From: Bog-793 sp050013835
GTDB taxonomy: Bacteria; Actinomycetota; Acidimicrobiia; Acidimicrobiales; Bog-793
Direction of reading: 5' to 3'
DNA: 64,000 nucleotides
Assembly (NCBI GenBank): GCA_050013835.1
Contig: JBEKEM010000006.1
Span: 97,470 to 161,469 of the forward strand
In this document: one piece after another, positions 33,419 through 41,894 of the stretch
How the letters are laid out: each line of letters begins with the position of its first letter
Numbering within the stretch: position 1 is the first letter of the stretch
The notes under the pieces: model-generated
What the model was told of the DNA's origin: nothing
What the model saw: the letters and a program-made list of their open reading frames with translations, nothing else
The model's database searches: none
Translations under genes and position numbers: made by a program

Positions 33419-34638
33419 TCGACGTCCACCTCGCGCGTGAAGAGCCCGACCGCCTGCGGACGGCGCTCCGACGCAAGGGCGCCGACGCCGCCTTCGACGA
33501 GTTCCTGGCGGTCGACCGGGCCTGGCGCCTCGAGGCGGCCACCGTGGAACGGTTGCGCGCCGCGACAAAGCCGAAGGGCCGGCCAGACGAGGCGGCCCGG
33601 GCGGCGATCCGCGCGGCCAAGGAGGAGCTCCGGGCCGCCGAGAACACCCTTGCCCGGACGGCCGCCACCCGCGGCGGTCTGCTGGCCCGGATCCCGAACC
33701 CGCCAGATCCGAGCGTCCCCGACGGGACGAGCGACGAGGACGCCGTCGAGCTGCGCAAGGTGGGGGAGCCGCGCCGCTTCGCCTTCCCGCCCCGGGACCA
33801 CCTCGCCCTCGGCTGCTTCGCCGTCGAGAAGGCCGCCCAGCTCTCGGGGGCGCGCTTCGCCTATCGGATCGGCGACGTCGCCCTCGTCGAGCTGGCGCTG
33901 TACCGCTACGCCCTCGACCGGGCGATGGCCCACGGCTTCACGCCGGTCCTCCCGCCCGTCCTCGTGCGGGAGTCCGCCATGTTCGGGACGGGCTTCCTGC
34001 CGACCGACGAGACCAACCTCTACCGCGTCGAGCCCGACGGCCTCTACCTCACGGGGACCTCAGAGGTGGCCCTCGCCGGCCTGCACGCCGGCGAGATCCT
34101 CGATGAGGACTCCCTCCCGCGCCGCTACGCCGGCTACTCGACGTGTTTCCGCCGCGAGGCCGGCGCCGCCGGGAAGGACACCCGCGGGATCTTCCGCGTC
34201 CACCAGTTCGACAAGGTCGAGATGTTCGTCTACGCGACCCCCGAGGAGTCTGCGGCCGAGCACGAGGCGATCCTCGCCGTCGAGGAGGAGATCATCGGCG
34301 GGCTGGGCCTCGCCTACCGGGTGGTCAACGTCGCCGCCGGGGACCTCGGCCCGTCGGCGGCGAAGAAGTACGACATCGAGGGGTGGATCCCGAGCCAGGC
34401 CCGGTACCGCGAGCTCACCTCGTGCTCGAACACCACCGACTACCAGGCCCGCCGGCTGAACATCCGCGTACGGGACGATTCCGGGTTGCGGACGCTCCAC
34501 ACGCTGAACGGCACGGCGATCACCGCGCGCTCGCTCATCGCCCTGCTCGAGACGTTCCAGGAGCCCGACGGATCGGTTGACGTGCCGGAGGTCCTCGCTC
34601 CCTTCGGCGCGCCGGCGAGGCTCGCGCCGCCCGGCTAG
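33415..34638 (+). CDS. serS: Seryl-tRNA synthetase with probable CTG start
   Basis: A 407-residue class II synthetase charging tRNA-Ser and tRNA-Sec. It has the N-terminal coiled-coil arm (about residues 30-100), motif 2 CFRREAGAAGKDTRGIFRVHQF and motif 3 TSCSNTTDYQARR. The first ATG/GTG/TTG in frame is GTG 33544, which would remove part of the conserved arm. Upstream codons read IDVHLAREEPDRLRTALRRKG, the family N-terminus, beginning right after a CTG at 33415. That CTG overlaps the secF stop as CTGA and follows AAGGGGGG, so CTG initiation is the best explanation. The stop CTAG is shared with thiD. Confidence 0.93.
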   Translation: MIDVHLAREEPDRLRTALRRKGADAAFDEFLAVDRAWRLEAATVERLRAATKPKGRPDEAARAAIRAAKEELRAAENTLARTAATRGGLLARIPNPPDPSVPDGTSDEDAVELRKVGEPRRFAFPPRDHLALGCFAVEKAAQLSGARFAYRIGDVALVELALYRYALDRAMAHGFTPVLPPVLVRESAMFGTGFLPTDETNLYRVEPDGLYLTGTSEVALAGLHAGEILDEDSLPRRYAGYSTCFRREAGAAGKDTRGIFRVHQFDKVEMFVYATPEESAAEHEAILAVEEEIIGGLGLAYRVVNVAAGDLGPSAAKKYDIEGWIPSQARYRELTSCSNTTDYQARRLNIRVRDDSGLRTLHTLNGTAITARSLIALLETFQEPDGSVDVPEVLAPFGAPARLAPPG

Positions 34639-35468
34639 CCGCCCACGGGCCCGAGCCGGTGGAGCGGCCCGGCGCCGTGCCCAAGTCCGCCCCCGGCCGA
34701 GCACTCGAGGGCGACGGTCAGGAAGTGCTTCGCCGCAGTGGCCGCCTCGACGATCCCGAGCCCCCGGGCGAGGAACGCCGCCAGCGCCGCCGAGAGCGTG
34801 CAGCCCGTGCCGTGGACGTTGCGGGTCTCGACCCACGGGGCGCGCAGCCAGGTGATCTCGTCGCCGACGCAGAGCGCGTCGGCGGCGTCCGCTCCCCGGA
34901 GGTGGCCGCCCTTCACGAGGGCTGCGCGCGCCCCCAGCCGGCACAGCCGCCTCGCCGCCGCGGCCATCGACGCCTCGTCGCGCACGCGCCGACCGAGCAA
35001 CACCTCAGCCTCGGCGAGGTTCGGGGTGACGATGAGCGCCGAGGGAATCAGCCGGCGGTAGGCGGCGGGGGCGTCGCCGGCGACGAGGGGCGAGCCGGAG
35101 GAGGCCACCATCACCGGGTCGACGACGAGGTGCCCCAGCGCCCCCGATGCCGCCCGGGCTGCGACCGCCTCGACGATGCCCGTCGTGGCGAGCATGCCAG
35201 TCTTGGTCGCCACGACGGTCATGTCCTCGAGCACCGCGTCGAGCTGGGCGTCGACGAAGGCGGGCGTCATGACCTCGATGGCGCGCACCGACTCGGTGTT
35301 CTGGGCGGTGACCGCCGTCACGACGAGCGTCCCGTACACCCCGAGGGCGGCGAAGGTCTTCAGGTCCGCCGCGATGCCGGCGCCGCCGGACGAGTCGGTG
35401 CCCGCGATCGTGAGGACGACCGGCGGCGGGATGTCGGCGGCGGAACCCACCGCTTCGGGTCTCCCCAT
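34635..35468 (-). CDS. thiD: Hydroxymethylpyrimidine (phosphate) kinase ThiD
   Basis: ThiD phosphorylates HMP and HMP-P for thiamine synthesis. The 277-residue ribokinase-fold protein has the start VVLTIAGTDSSGGAGI, the VTAVTAQNT block, LVVDPVMVASSG, and the C-terminal anion hole NVHGTGCTLSAALA. The ATG at 35468 follows ACAGGGG; an open frame of 22 more residues upstream looks unconserved. It is not linked to the riboswitch-controlled thiME pair. Its stop shares a CTAG with the stop of serS. Confidence 0.92.
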   Translation of the reverse strand: MGRPEAVGSAADIPPPVVLTIAGTDSSGGAGIAADLKTFAALGVYGTLVVTAVTAQNTESVRAIEVMTPAFVDAQLDAVLEDMTVVATKTGMLATTGIVEAVAARAASGALGHLVVDPVMVASSGSPLVAGDAPAAYRRLIPSALIVTPNLAEAEVLLGRRVRDEASMAAAARRLCRLGARAALVKGGHLRGADAADALCVGDEITWLRAPWVETRNVHGTGCTLSAALAAFLARGLGIVEAATAAKHFLTVALECSAGGGLGHGAGPLHRLGPVGG

Positions 35469-35657
35469 GGCGGCATCCCCTGTCCCCCCGGGAGCCGCCC
35501 CGCGGTCCGCCCTCCTTTCGTCCGGTCCCTCCACGACGACATCCTACGGTCGCGTCGGCGACCGCCCCCGAGTTCGTCGCGACCCCGTCGCGGTGGAATC
35601 CGCCTGCGTGGATGGCCGGTCCGCCCGATACGGTGGGCGCCGGAGGGGAGGAGGACC

Positions 35658-35849
35658 GTGCCCGACGACCGCATCGGCGAGATCTGCGCGGAGCTCGGCG
35701 CGCTCGTCGAACGGCTCGACGACCTCGCCCTTGAGGCGCTGCGCGAGGCGGTCGCCGCGGGGGCGGACGAACGGCCGGAGATCGAGCGGCGCATCGTGCG
35801 CGCCCGCAACGCCCTCGAGCGGGCTCGGCACCTCCTCGAGCCCGGCTGA
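35658..35849 (+). CDS. Small acidic helical protein, unknown function
   Basis: A 63-residue product starting at GTG 35658 behind a strong GGGAGGAGG site. It is almost all predicted helix with heptad-like leucines (IGEICAELGALVERLDDLALEALREAV) and charged residues, suggesting a coiled coil. Not recognised. It lies 38 nt before the cupin gene and may be cotranscribed with it. Confidence 0.55.
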   Translation: MPDDRIGEICAELGALVERLDDLALEALREAVAAGADERPEIERRIVRARNALERARHLLEPG

Positions 35850-35887
35850 CCCTCGCCGGGAGCGCGGGCCGCGGCAATGATGGGGCG

Positions 35888-36238
35888 ATGGATCCCCGCG
35901 AGCACGACGAGCGCCCCTGGGGCAACTACACGGTCCTCGAGGAGGCCGCCGACCACAAGGTGAAAAGGATCGTCGTCCTCCCGGGCAAACGCCTCAGCTA
36001 CCAGCGTCACCGCTTCCGCGCCGAGCACTGGTTCGTCGTGCGCGGCACGGGCACGGTCACGCTCGACGGAGTCGAGCACCCCGTCGGCCCCGGAACTCCG
36101 GTCGACGTCGGGCCGGGCACGGCCCACCGCATCGCCAACACGGGGGACGACGACCTCGTCTTCATCGAGGTCCAGCACGGCGAGTCCTTCGCCGAGGACG
36201 ACGTCATCCGCCTCGAGGACGACTTCGGGCGGGCCTAG
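35888..36238 (+). CDS. Cupin protein, type II mannose-6-phosphate isomerase-like
   Basis: A 116-residue single-domain cupin matching the C-terminal isomerase part of type II phosphomannose isomerases. RPWGNYTVLEE leads into KRIVVLPGKRLSYQRHRFRAEHW (metal-binding HRxxxEHW pattern), then GTAHRIANTG with the last His and a final FIEVQHG. It could interconvert mannose and fructose 6-phosphate and so feed GDP-mannose for PIMs; that link is inference. The stop shares a CTAG with the converging LOG gene. Confidence 0.85.
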   Translation: MDPREHDERPWGNYTVLEEAADHKVKRIVVLPGKRLSYQRHRFRAEHWFVVRGTGTVTLDGVEHPVGPGTPVDVGPGTAHRIANTGDDDLVFIEVQHGESFAEDDVIRLEDDFGRA

Positions 36239-37320
36239 CTGCGCGAGGACGTCGGCGTCCCGGCGGGGCTGAGGGCGTTCAGGGCGTCAATCAGCTGCCG
36301 CAGCCGGCCGTGGTGGACGCGGTTGAACTCGAGGGCGATCCGGGCCAGTTCCAGGTGGTCGTTGCCGGCGCGCTCGGCGGGGAGCGGCCCGGTGCGCCAG
36401 ATCCCCTTGGCGGAGCAGATGTCGGCGAAGGTCGCCGAGAGCGAGGCGAGCTCGAGGTCCGAGGGCGCGTAGCGCAGGCGGATCACCATCGCCTCATTGA
36501 CGAAGCGGCGCGAGTGGTAGTTGCGGTGGAAGCCGAGGACCTCGGCGACCGCCGCGTCGAGGTCGTCGGTGATGCGGTAGAGCGCCGCCTCGACGGGGTC
36601 GGCGTAGCCGCGCTCGTAGACGTCGGCGGTGACGAAGTCCTCCCAGCCGCGCCAGTAGCGCTCGCCCGGGCCGTCGACGAGCACGATCGGCGCCGGCTCG
36701 GCCTTGCCGGTCTGCAGCAGCGTCAGAAGCTCGAAGCACTCGTCGAGCGTGCCGAAACCGCCCGGCAGGACGAGGAAGCCCGACGACTCCTTGATCAGCA
36801 TGAGCTTGCGGGTGAAGAAGTACTTCATCTCGACGAGCTTGGAGTTCTCGGCGATCCACTGGTTCGGCTCCGCCTCGCCGGGCAGGCTGATGTTCACGCC
36901 GAACGTCATCTCCGGCCCTGCGCCCTCGTTGCCGGCCGCCATGATGCCCGGCCCCGCCCCGGTCACGACCATCCAGCCGGCGGCGGCGAAGCGGGCGGCG
37001 AGGGCCCGGGCCAGTTCGTAGGTGCGGTCCGACGGCTCGGTCCGGGCCGAGCCGAAGAGCGTCACCTTCCGAACGTCCCGGTAGGGGGCGAACATCTGGA
37101 ACGCCTCGGCCATCTCGCCGAGGGCGGCCCGGGCCAGCTTCAGGTCGAGCCGGCTGGCGTCGCCCCCGATGAGCTCGAGGGTCGCCAGCACGATCCCGCG
37201 CACGACGTCGCGGTCGTGGCGAACGCCCGCCGTGTCGAGGACGCGCTCGACGAGCGCCGAGACCTCGGGGCCCACGCCGTCCTCGGCGCCCCCCCGGGGC
37301 GGGCGTCCCCGCGGGCTCAC
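36235..37320 (-). CDS. LOG-family protein (lysine decarboxylase-like fold)
   Basis: A 361-residue protein with the LOG family signatures GAGPGIMAAGNEGA and PGGFGTLDECFELLT in a Rossmann-like core (about residues 85-260), plus extra N- and C-terminal regions that make it larger than plant-type LOG enzymes (about 200 aa). Related proteins hydrolyse nucleoside monophosphates to the base and ribose phosphate. Substrate here is unknown. GTG 37320 overlaps the fbiC stop, so it is the last gene of the tal/zwf/pgl/fbiC-direction cluster. Confidence 0.85.
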   Translation of the reverse strand: MSPRGRPPRGGAEDGVGPEVSALVERVLDTAGVRHDRDVVRGIVLATLELIGGDASRLDLKLARAALGEMAEAFQMFAPYRDVRKVTLFGSARTEPSDRTYELARALAARFAAAGWMVVTGAGPGIMAAGNEGAGPEMTFGVNISLPGEAEPNQWIAENSKLVEMKYFFTRKLMLIKESSGFLVLPGGFGTLDECFELLTLLQTGKAEPAPIVLVDGPGERYWRGWEDFVTADVYERGYADPVEAALYRITDDLDAAVAEVLGFHRNYHSRRFVNEAMVIRLRYAPSDLELASLSATFADICSAKGIWRTGPLPAERAGNDHLELARIALEFNRVHHGRLRQLIDALNALSPAGTPTSSRS

Positions 37321-39620
37321 GCCGGCACCGGCACCCGGCCGTAGAGGGTCGTGCGCTGCTCGAGCCGGCGGCCGAGCGGCTCGACGACCGCCCGGAAGTC
37401 CTCGGCCGTCATCAGCTGGCCGTGCGAGGCCCCGGCGGCGCGGCTGATGTTCTCGTCCATGAGCGTCCCGCCGACGTCATTGCAGCCCGCTAGCAGCAGC
37501 TGGCGGAGTCCGTCCGGACCGGTCTTCACCCAGCTCGCCTGGACGTTGTCGATCAGGCGGTCATAGACGATCCGGCCGACGGCGTGCATGAGGACGACCT
37601 CGCGGAACGTCGGCCCCCGCCGCGCCCGGTGGGCCAGGTAGATGGGCGTGGCCATGTGCACGAAGGGGAGCGGCACGAACTCGGTGAACCCACCGGTCTC
37701 GCGCTGCAGCTCGCGGGTGGCGATGAGGTGGCGCGCCCAGGAGACGGGGGACTCGACGGACCCGAACATGATCGTCACGTTGGAGCGCAGGCCCACCTTG
37801 TGGGCGGTGCGGTGCGCCTCGAGCCACTCGGCCGTCGTGATCTTGTCCGGGCAGATCACGGCGCGGACCTCGTCGTCGAGGATCTCCGCCGCGGTGCCGG
37901 GGAGCGAGCGCAGCCCGGCCCCGTAGAGCCGGCCCAGATAGGTCTCGAGCGGCTCGCCGAGCCGCCGCGCCCCCTCGGTCACCTCGAGCGCCGTGAAGCC
38001 GTGGATGTGGATCCGCGGGGAAACGGCGCGCACCGCGCGGACCACCTCGAGGTAGTAGTCCCCGTCGAAGTCGGGGTGGATGCCCCCCTGCAGGCAGACC
38101 TCGGTCGCGCCGGCGGCTTCCGCCTCGACGACGCGCCGGGCGATCTCCTCCATGCTCAGCAGATACGGCCGGCCCCGCAGGTTGAGCGAGAGCGGACCCT
38201 TGGAGAAGGCGCAGAAGCGGCACCGGTACGTGCAGACGTTCGTGTAGTTGATGTTCCGGTTGGCGACGAACGTCACGGCGTCACCGACGGCCTCCTCGCG
38301 CCGCTCGTCGGCGTAGGCGGCGATGGCCCGCACCTCGGCACCCCGGGCCGAGAACAGCGTCACGACCTCGTCGACACCCGGCTCGTCACCGGCGGCGACA
38401 CCGGCGAGCACGTCGGCGACCGGCCCCGGGGGGAGGTCCCGCCGGCTGCGGAGCCCCGCCGTGGAAACGATCTCCGGGGGGGCGAGCTCGGACCCCGCGC
38501 ACCAGGCGGAGTCGCGGGCGAGACCCTCGGCGTCGGCGTGCTCGAGCACGGCGGCGGCCATCGGGGGCGCCAACCACCGGCCGGGTTCCGCCACGTACTT
38601 GGGATGGACGGCGAGTCGCGGCGTCAACGCGTAACCGGCGGCGGCGAGGTCGGCCCCGAGCCGGTCGAGCGCCGGCCAGGCCCGCTCCGGATTGACCTCG
38701 TCGATCGTCACCGGCGAGATCCCGCCCAGGTCGTCCGCCCCGGCGGCGACGAGCGCGACGGGGTCGTCGACGAGGTTCGGTGGCGACTGCACGTGGACGT
38801 CGTCGGCGAGGACGAGGCGGGCAGCCCCGATGGTCCAGCGCAGCTCGCCGGGGTCGCACGGCGGGTCGTCCCTCATCGCGGTGCCGGGCTTCGGGAGGAA
38901 CCCCTGGACGAGCACCTCCTGGACGTGGCCGTAGCGGCGGTGGGCGTCGGCGATGGCGCGCAGGGCGTCGAGCCGGTCACGCCGGGATTCGCCCACGCCG
39001 ACGAGGACGCCCGTCGTGAACGGGATCGCCAGGCGTCCGGCGGCCTCGAGCGTCGCCAGCCTCCGAGCCGGGGTCTTGTCGGGCGCGGCGCGGTGGCAGG
39101 CGAGCCCGGGCGCGAGCGACTCGAGCATCATCCCCTGGCTGACGCTGACCGGCCGCAGCACCGCCAGCTCGTCAGGGCCGAGGGCGCCAGCGTTCGTGTG
39201 CACGAGGAGCCCCGACTCGGCGTGGACGAGGGCGGCGGCGGCGGCGAGGTACTCGATGGTCGAGGCGTGACCGGCCGCCGCGAGCCACTCCCGGGCGACG
39301 GCGTAGCGGTCCTCGGGCGCCTCCCCCAGGGTGAACAACGCCTCGTGGCAGCCGGCGTCGCGCCCGGCGCGGGCGATCGCGACGACCTGCTCAGGCGCGA
39401 GGAACGGGGCCGCGAGGCGGGCCGGCTGCTTGGCGAACGTGCAGTAGCCGCAGCGGTCACGGCACAGCATCGTGAGGGCGATGAACACCTTCGGCGAATA
39501 CGTCACCCGCCGCCCGAACAGTTCGAGCCGTCGTTCCCCGCCGAGGGCGCCGAGGTCGTCGGGCCCCATCGCCAACAGCTCGCCGTCCCGCGCGGCCCGC
39601 GCCCCGCCCGCCGCCTTCAC
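37317..39620 (-). CDS. fbiC: FO synthase FbiC (CofG-CofH fusion)
   Basis: FbiC makes FO, the deazaflavin chromophore of coenzyme F420, from tyrosine and a riboflavin-pathway pyrimidine using two radical-SAM centres. The 767-residue product has the CofG half with CRDRCGYC (Cys53, Cys57, Cys60) and the CofH half with CTYRCRFC (about residues 460-468). The CofH block GATEVCLQGGIHPDFDGDYY and the end region GGTLMDENISRAAGASHG are clear. GTG 39620 overlaps the pgl stop and its own stop overlaps the LOG start, embedding cofactor synthesis in a sugar-oxidation operon. Confidence 0.96.
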   Translation of the reverse strand: MKAAGGARAARDGELLAMGPDDLGALGGERRLELFGRRVTYSPKVFIALTMLCRDRCGYCTFAKQPARLAAPFLAPEQVVAIARAGRDAGCHEALFTLGEAPEDRYAVAREWLAAAGHASTIEYLAAAAALVHAESGLLVHTNAGALGPDELAVLRPVSVSQGMMLESLAPGLACHRAAPDKTPARRLATLEAAGRLAIPFTTGVLVGVGESRRDRLDALRAIADAHRRYGHVQEVLVQGFLPKPGTAMRDDPPCDPGELRWTIGAARLVLADDVHVQSPPNLVDDPVALVAAGADDLGGISPVTIDEVNPERAWPALDRLGADLAAAGYALTPRLAVHPKYVAEPGRWLAPPMAAAVLEHADAEGLARDSAWCAGSELAPPEIVSTAGLRSRRDLPPGPVADVLAGVAAGDEPGVDEVVTLFSARGAEVRAIAAYADERREEAVGDAVTFVANRNINYTNVCTYRCRFCAFSKGPLSLNLRGRPYLLSMEEIARRVVEAEAAGATEVCLQGGIHPDFDGDYYLEVVRAVRAVSPRIHIHGFTALEVTEGARRLGEPLETYLGRLYGAGLRSLPGTAAEILDDEVRAVICPDKITTAEWLEAHRTAHKVGLRSNVTIMFGSVESPVSWARHLIATRELQRETGGFTEFVPLPFVHMATPIYLAHRARRGPTFREVVLMHAVGRIVYDRLIDNVQASWVKTGPDGLRQLLLAGCNDVGGTLMDENISRAAGASHGQLMTAEDFRAVVEPLGRRLEQRTTLYGRVPVPA

Positions 39621-40300
39621 GGTCCCACCTTAGGGTCGAGGCCGGCCGCCGCAGCCTCGTCGACCAGCCAGACGACCCGTCCGCCGTCGATGCGCGCCCC
39701 CGGCAGGTCCTCGCCGGCGACGATCCGCCGCAGCGCGTCGGCCTTGTCGGCCCCCACCACCGTGACGACTATGAGCCGCGCCAGCGCGATGGCGGCGAAG
39801 GTGACCGAGAGGCGCTGGAAGGCGTTCCTCCCCGAGGGGTCGGCGTTGACGATCACGAGCGCTCCCGGGGGGGCGTCACGCCCATCGGCACCCGGGAAGA
39901 GCGAGGCCGTGTGCCCGTCGGGCCCGAGGCCGAGTTGGAGGAGGTCGAAGCCCCCGGCGTCCGCCAGGAGGGTACCGTAGGCGGCGGGTCCCTCGGCGCA
40001 CGACATCGGGTGGTAGTCGGCGAGGAAGTCCAGCACCCCGCCGAGCGCCGCGGCGATAGAGGCGGCGTTCGAGTCGGGCGAGGCCGCCCCGACACAGCGC
40101 TCGTCGGCGAAGAAGCACTCGACCGCCCCCCAGGGAATGCCGGGTTCCTGGGCGAGTCGGGCGAAGCATGCCGTCCCGGACGAGCCGCCCGAGCAACCCA
40201 GCCGGTACGGCCGGGAGGCGTCCGGCGAGCGCAACTCGCCGGCGGCGAGGCTGGCGAACGCGGCCCCGACGTCCCCCACCACCCGCAGATCGCCGTTCAT
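39617..40300 (-). CDS. pgl: 6-phosphogluconolactonase
   Basis: This enzyme hydrolyses 6-phosphogluconolactone, the second step of the oxidative pentose phosphate pathway. The 227-residue product has the family motifs CSGGSSG (phosphate binding), FFADERCV, SPDSNA and LGLGPDGHTASLFPG. zwf ends 17 nt upstream and the stop overlaps the fbiC start, so the three genes are probably translated from one message. Confidence 0.93.
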   Translation of the reverse strand: MNGDLRVVGDVGAAFASLAAGELRSPDASRPYRLGCSGGSSGTACFARLAQEPGIPWGAVECFFADERCVGAASPDSNAASIAAALGGVLDFLADYHPMSCAEGPAAYGTLLADAGGFDLLQLGLGPDGHTASLFPGADGRDAPPGALVIVNADPSGRNAFQRLSVTFAAIALARLIVVTVVGADKADALRRIVAGEDLPGARIDGGRVVWLVDEAAAAGLDPKVGP

Positions 40301-40316
40301 CGAGATGGTGCCCCGG

Positions 40317-41876
40317 CTACTCGGAGGTTCGCCAGTGCCGGTCGACCTTCCCGATCAACCGGTCCGCCTCCTTCGGCCCCCAGCTCCCGGCGGCGTAGCG
40401 CGCGAGCGGCGGTTCCCAGTCGGCGAAGGCCTCCTGAACGGGCCGCACGATCGTCCACGCCCGCTGGACCTCGTCGTCCCGGATGAAAAGTGTCGGGTCG
40501 CCGACCATCGCGTCAAGCAGCAGCCGGTCGTAGGCATCCACGGTCTGGCCCGGGAAACGCTCGTTGTAGGAGAAGTCCATCGCGACGTTGCTGATCGTGA
40601 AGGTCGGACCGGGGACCTTGGCCCCGAACGCGAGGCTGATCCCCTCGTCGGGCTGGATCCGCAGCGTGAGCGAGTCCCGCCGCAGGTCCCGCGCCAGCTT
40701 GCCGGCGAAGGGGAGGTGGGGCGGACGCTGGAACACCATCCGTACCTCCGTGAGACGGTGGGGGAGTCGCTTGCCGGTCCGCACGAAGATCGGCACCCCA
40801 GCCCAGCGCCAGTTGTCGACGTCGATGTGGGCGGCGATGTACGTCTCCACCTCGGAGTGCGGATCGACGCCGGGCTCGTCACGGTAGGCGGGGACCGGCT
40901 TCCCGTCGATCGAGCCCGCGCCGTACTGGCCGCGAACGACCTGGGAGATGGCCTCACTCTTTTCGTAGACGACGACCGATCCCAGCAACTTCGCCTTCTC
41001 GTCGCGGATGACGTCGCCTTGGGCCGCCCCCGGCGGCTCCATCAGCGTGAGCGCGAGCACCTGCATCAGGTGGTTCTGGACGATGTCCCGGAGTGCCCCG
41101 GCCTGCTCGTAGAACCCGCCCCGGCCCTCGACGCCGAGGCTCTCCGCCACCATCACCTGGACGTGGTCGACGTGACGCCGGTTCCAGATCGGCTCGAAGA
41201 CGGAGTTGGCGAACCGCAACGCGAGGATGTTCTGCACCGTCTCCTTGCCCATGTAATGGTCGATCCGGTAGATCTGCTCCTCGTCGAAGAAGGCGTGGAC
41301 GTCGGCGGATAGTCGCCGCGCGCTGTCGAAGTCCGTGCCGAAGGGCTTTTCGATGACGACGCGGCAGAACCCTCCCATCTTGCCGGCGATGTTGATGCCC
41401 GCCCTGCCGAGGCCGCGCACGACGGCGGCGAACTGGGCCGGGACAGTCGCGAGGTAGTAGAGGCGGTTGCCCGCCGTGCCCACGTGCCCGTCCGCCATGG
41501 TGAGCTTCTCGCAGAGACGCGCGTACGTCTCCGGATCGCCGCTGTCACCGGCAACGTACGAGAAACGCGCCACGCGGCGCTTCCACTCGGATGAGCCGCC
41601 GTCGTCGGCTGCCTCGAGGGCGCGCTTCTGGAACTCGCCGTCGGACAGGGCCGTGCGCGCCACGCCGATCACCGTGAACTCCTCGGGCAGCGACCCCCGG
41701 GACGCAAGGCGGCTGAGCGCCGGCAGGATCTTGCGACGCGTGAGGTCCCCCGAGGCGCCGAAGATCACCATGACGAGCGGGTCGGGCCGGCGGGCGTCCT
41801 CGGCGGCGGCGTCGACCGGGACGACGTCGGCGAGGCGCATCCCCGACTCCATCACGGGAAGCTCGCGGGCGGTCAT
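40317..41876 (-). CDS. zwf: Glucose-6-phosphate dehydrogenase
   Basis: The 519-residue NADP-type enzyme oxidises glucose 6-phosphate to the lactone. It has the nucleotide-binding VIFGASGDLTRRK (about residues 32-44), the signature RIDHYMGKETVQN that contains the catalytic Asp-His pair, and the substrate Lys in VVIEKPFG. Many actinobacteria also have an F420-dependent enzyme; this one is the classical family. It follows tal by 18 nt and precedes pgl. No opcA is present between zwf and pgl, unlike in many actinobacteria. Confidence 0.96.
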   Translation of the reverse strand: MTARELPVMESGMRLADVVPVDAAAEDARRPDPLVMVIFGASGDLTRRKILPALSRLASRGSLPEEFTVIGVARTALSDGEFQKRALEAADDGGSSEWKRRVARFSYVAGDSGDPETYARLCEKLTMADGHVGTAGNRLYYLATVPAQFAAVVRGLGRAGINIAGKMGGFCRVVIEKPFGTDFDSARRLSADVHAFFDEEQIYRIDHYMGKETVQNILALRFANSVFEPIWNRRHVDHVQVMVAESLGVEGRGGFYEQAGALRDIVQNHLMQVLALTLMEPPGAAQGDVIRDEKAKLLGSVVVYEKSEAISQVVRGQYGAGSIDGKPVPAYRDEPGVDPHSEVETYIAAHIDVDNWRWAGVPIFVRTGKRLPHRLTEVRMVFQRPPHLPFAGKLARDLRRDSLTLRIQPDEGISLAFGAKVPGPTFTISNVAMDFSYNERFPGQTVDAYDRLLLDAMVGDPTLFIRDDEVQRAWTIVRPVQEAFADWEPPLARYAAGSWGPKEADRLIGKVDRHWRTSE

Positions 41877-41894
41877 GACGGGCCTCTCGTCCCG

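Noticed and set aside
31910..33568. A 552-codon minus-strand frame opposite secF
   Set aside because: Composition is dominated by Arg, Gly and Asp and no motif is seen; secF on the plus strand is unambiguous.
33544..34638. serS starting at GTG 33544
   Set aside because: That start would remove the conserved first 43 residues, which are encoded in frame just upstream and lead back to a CTG at the secF stop.
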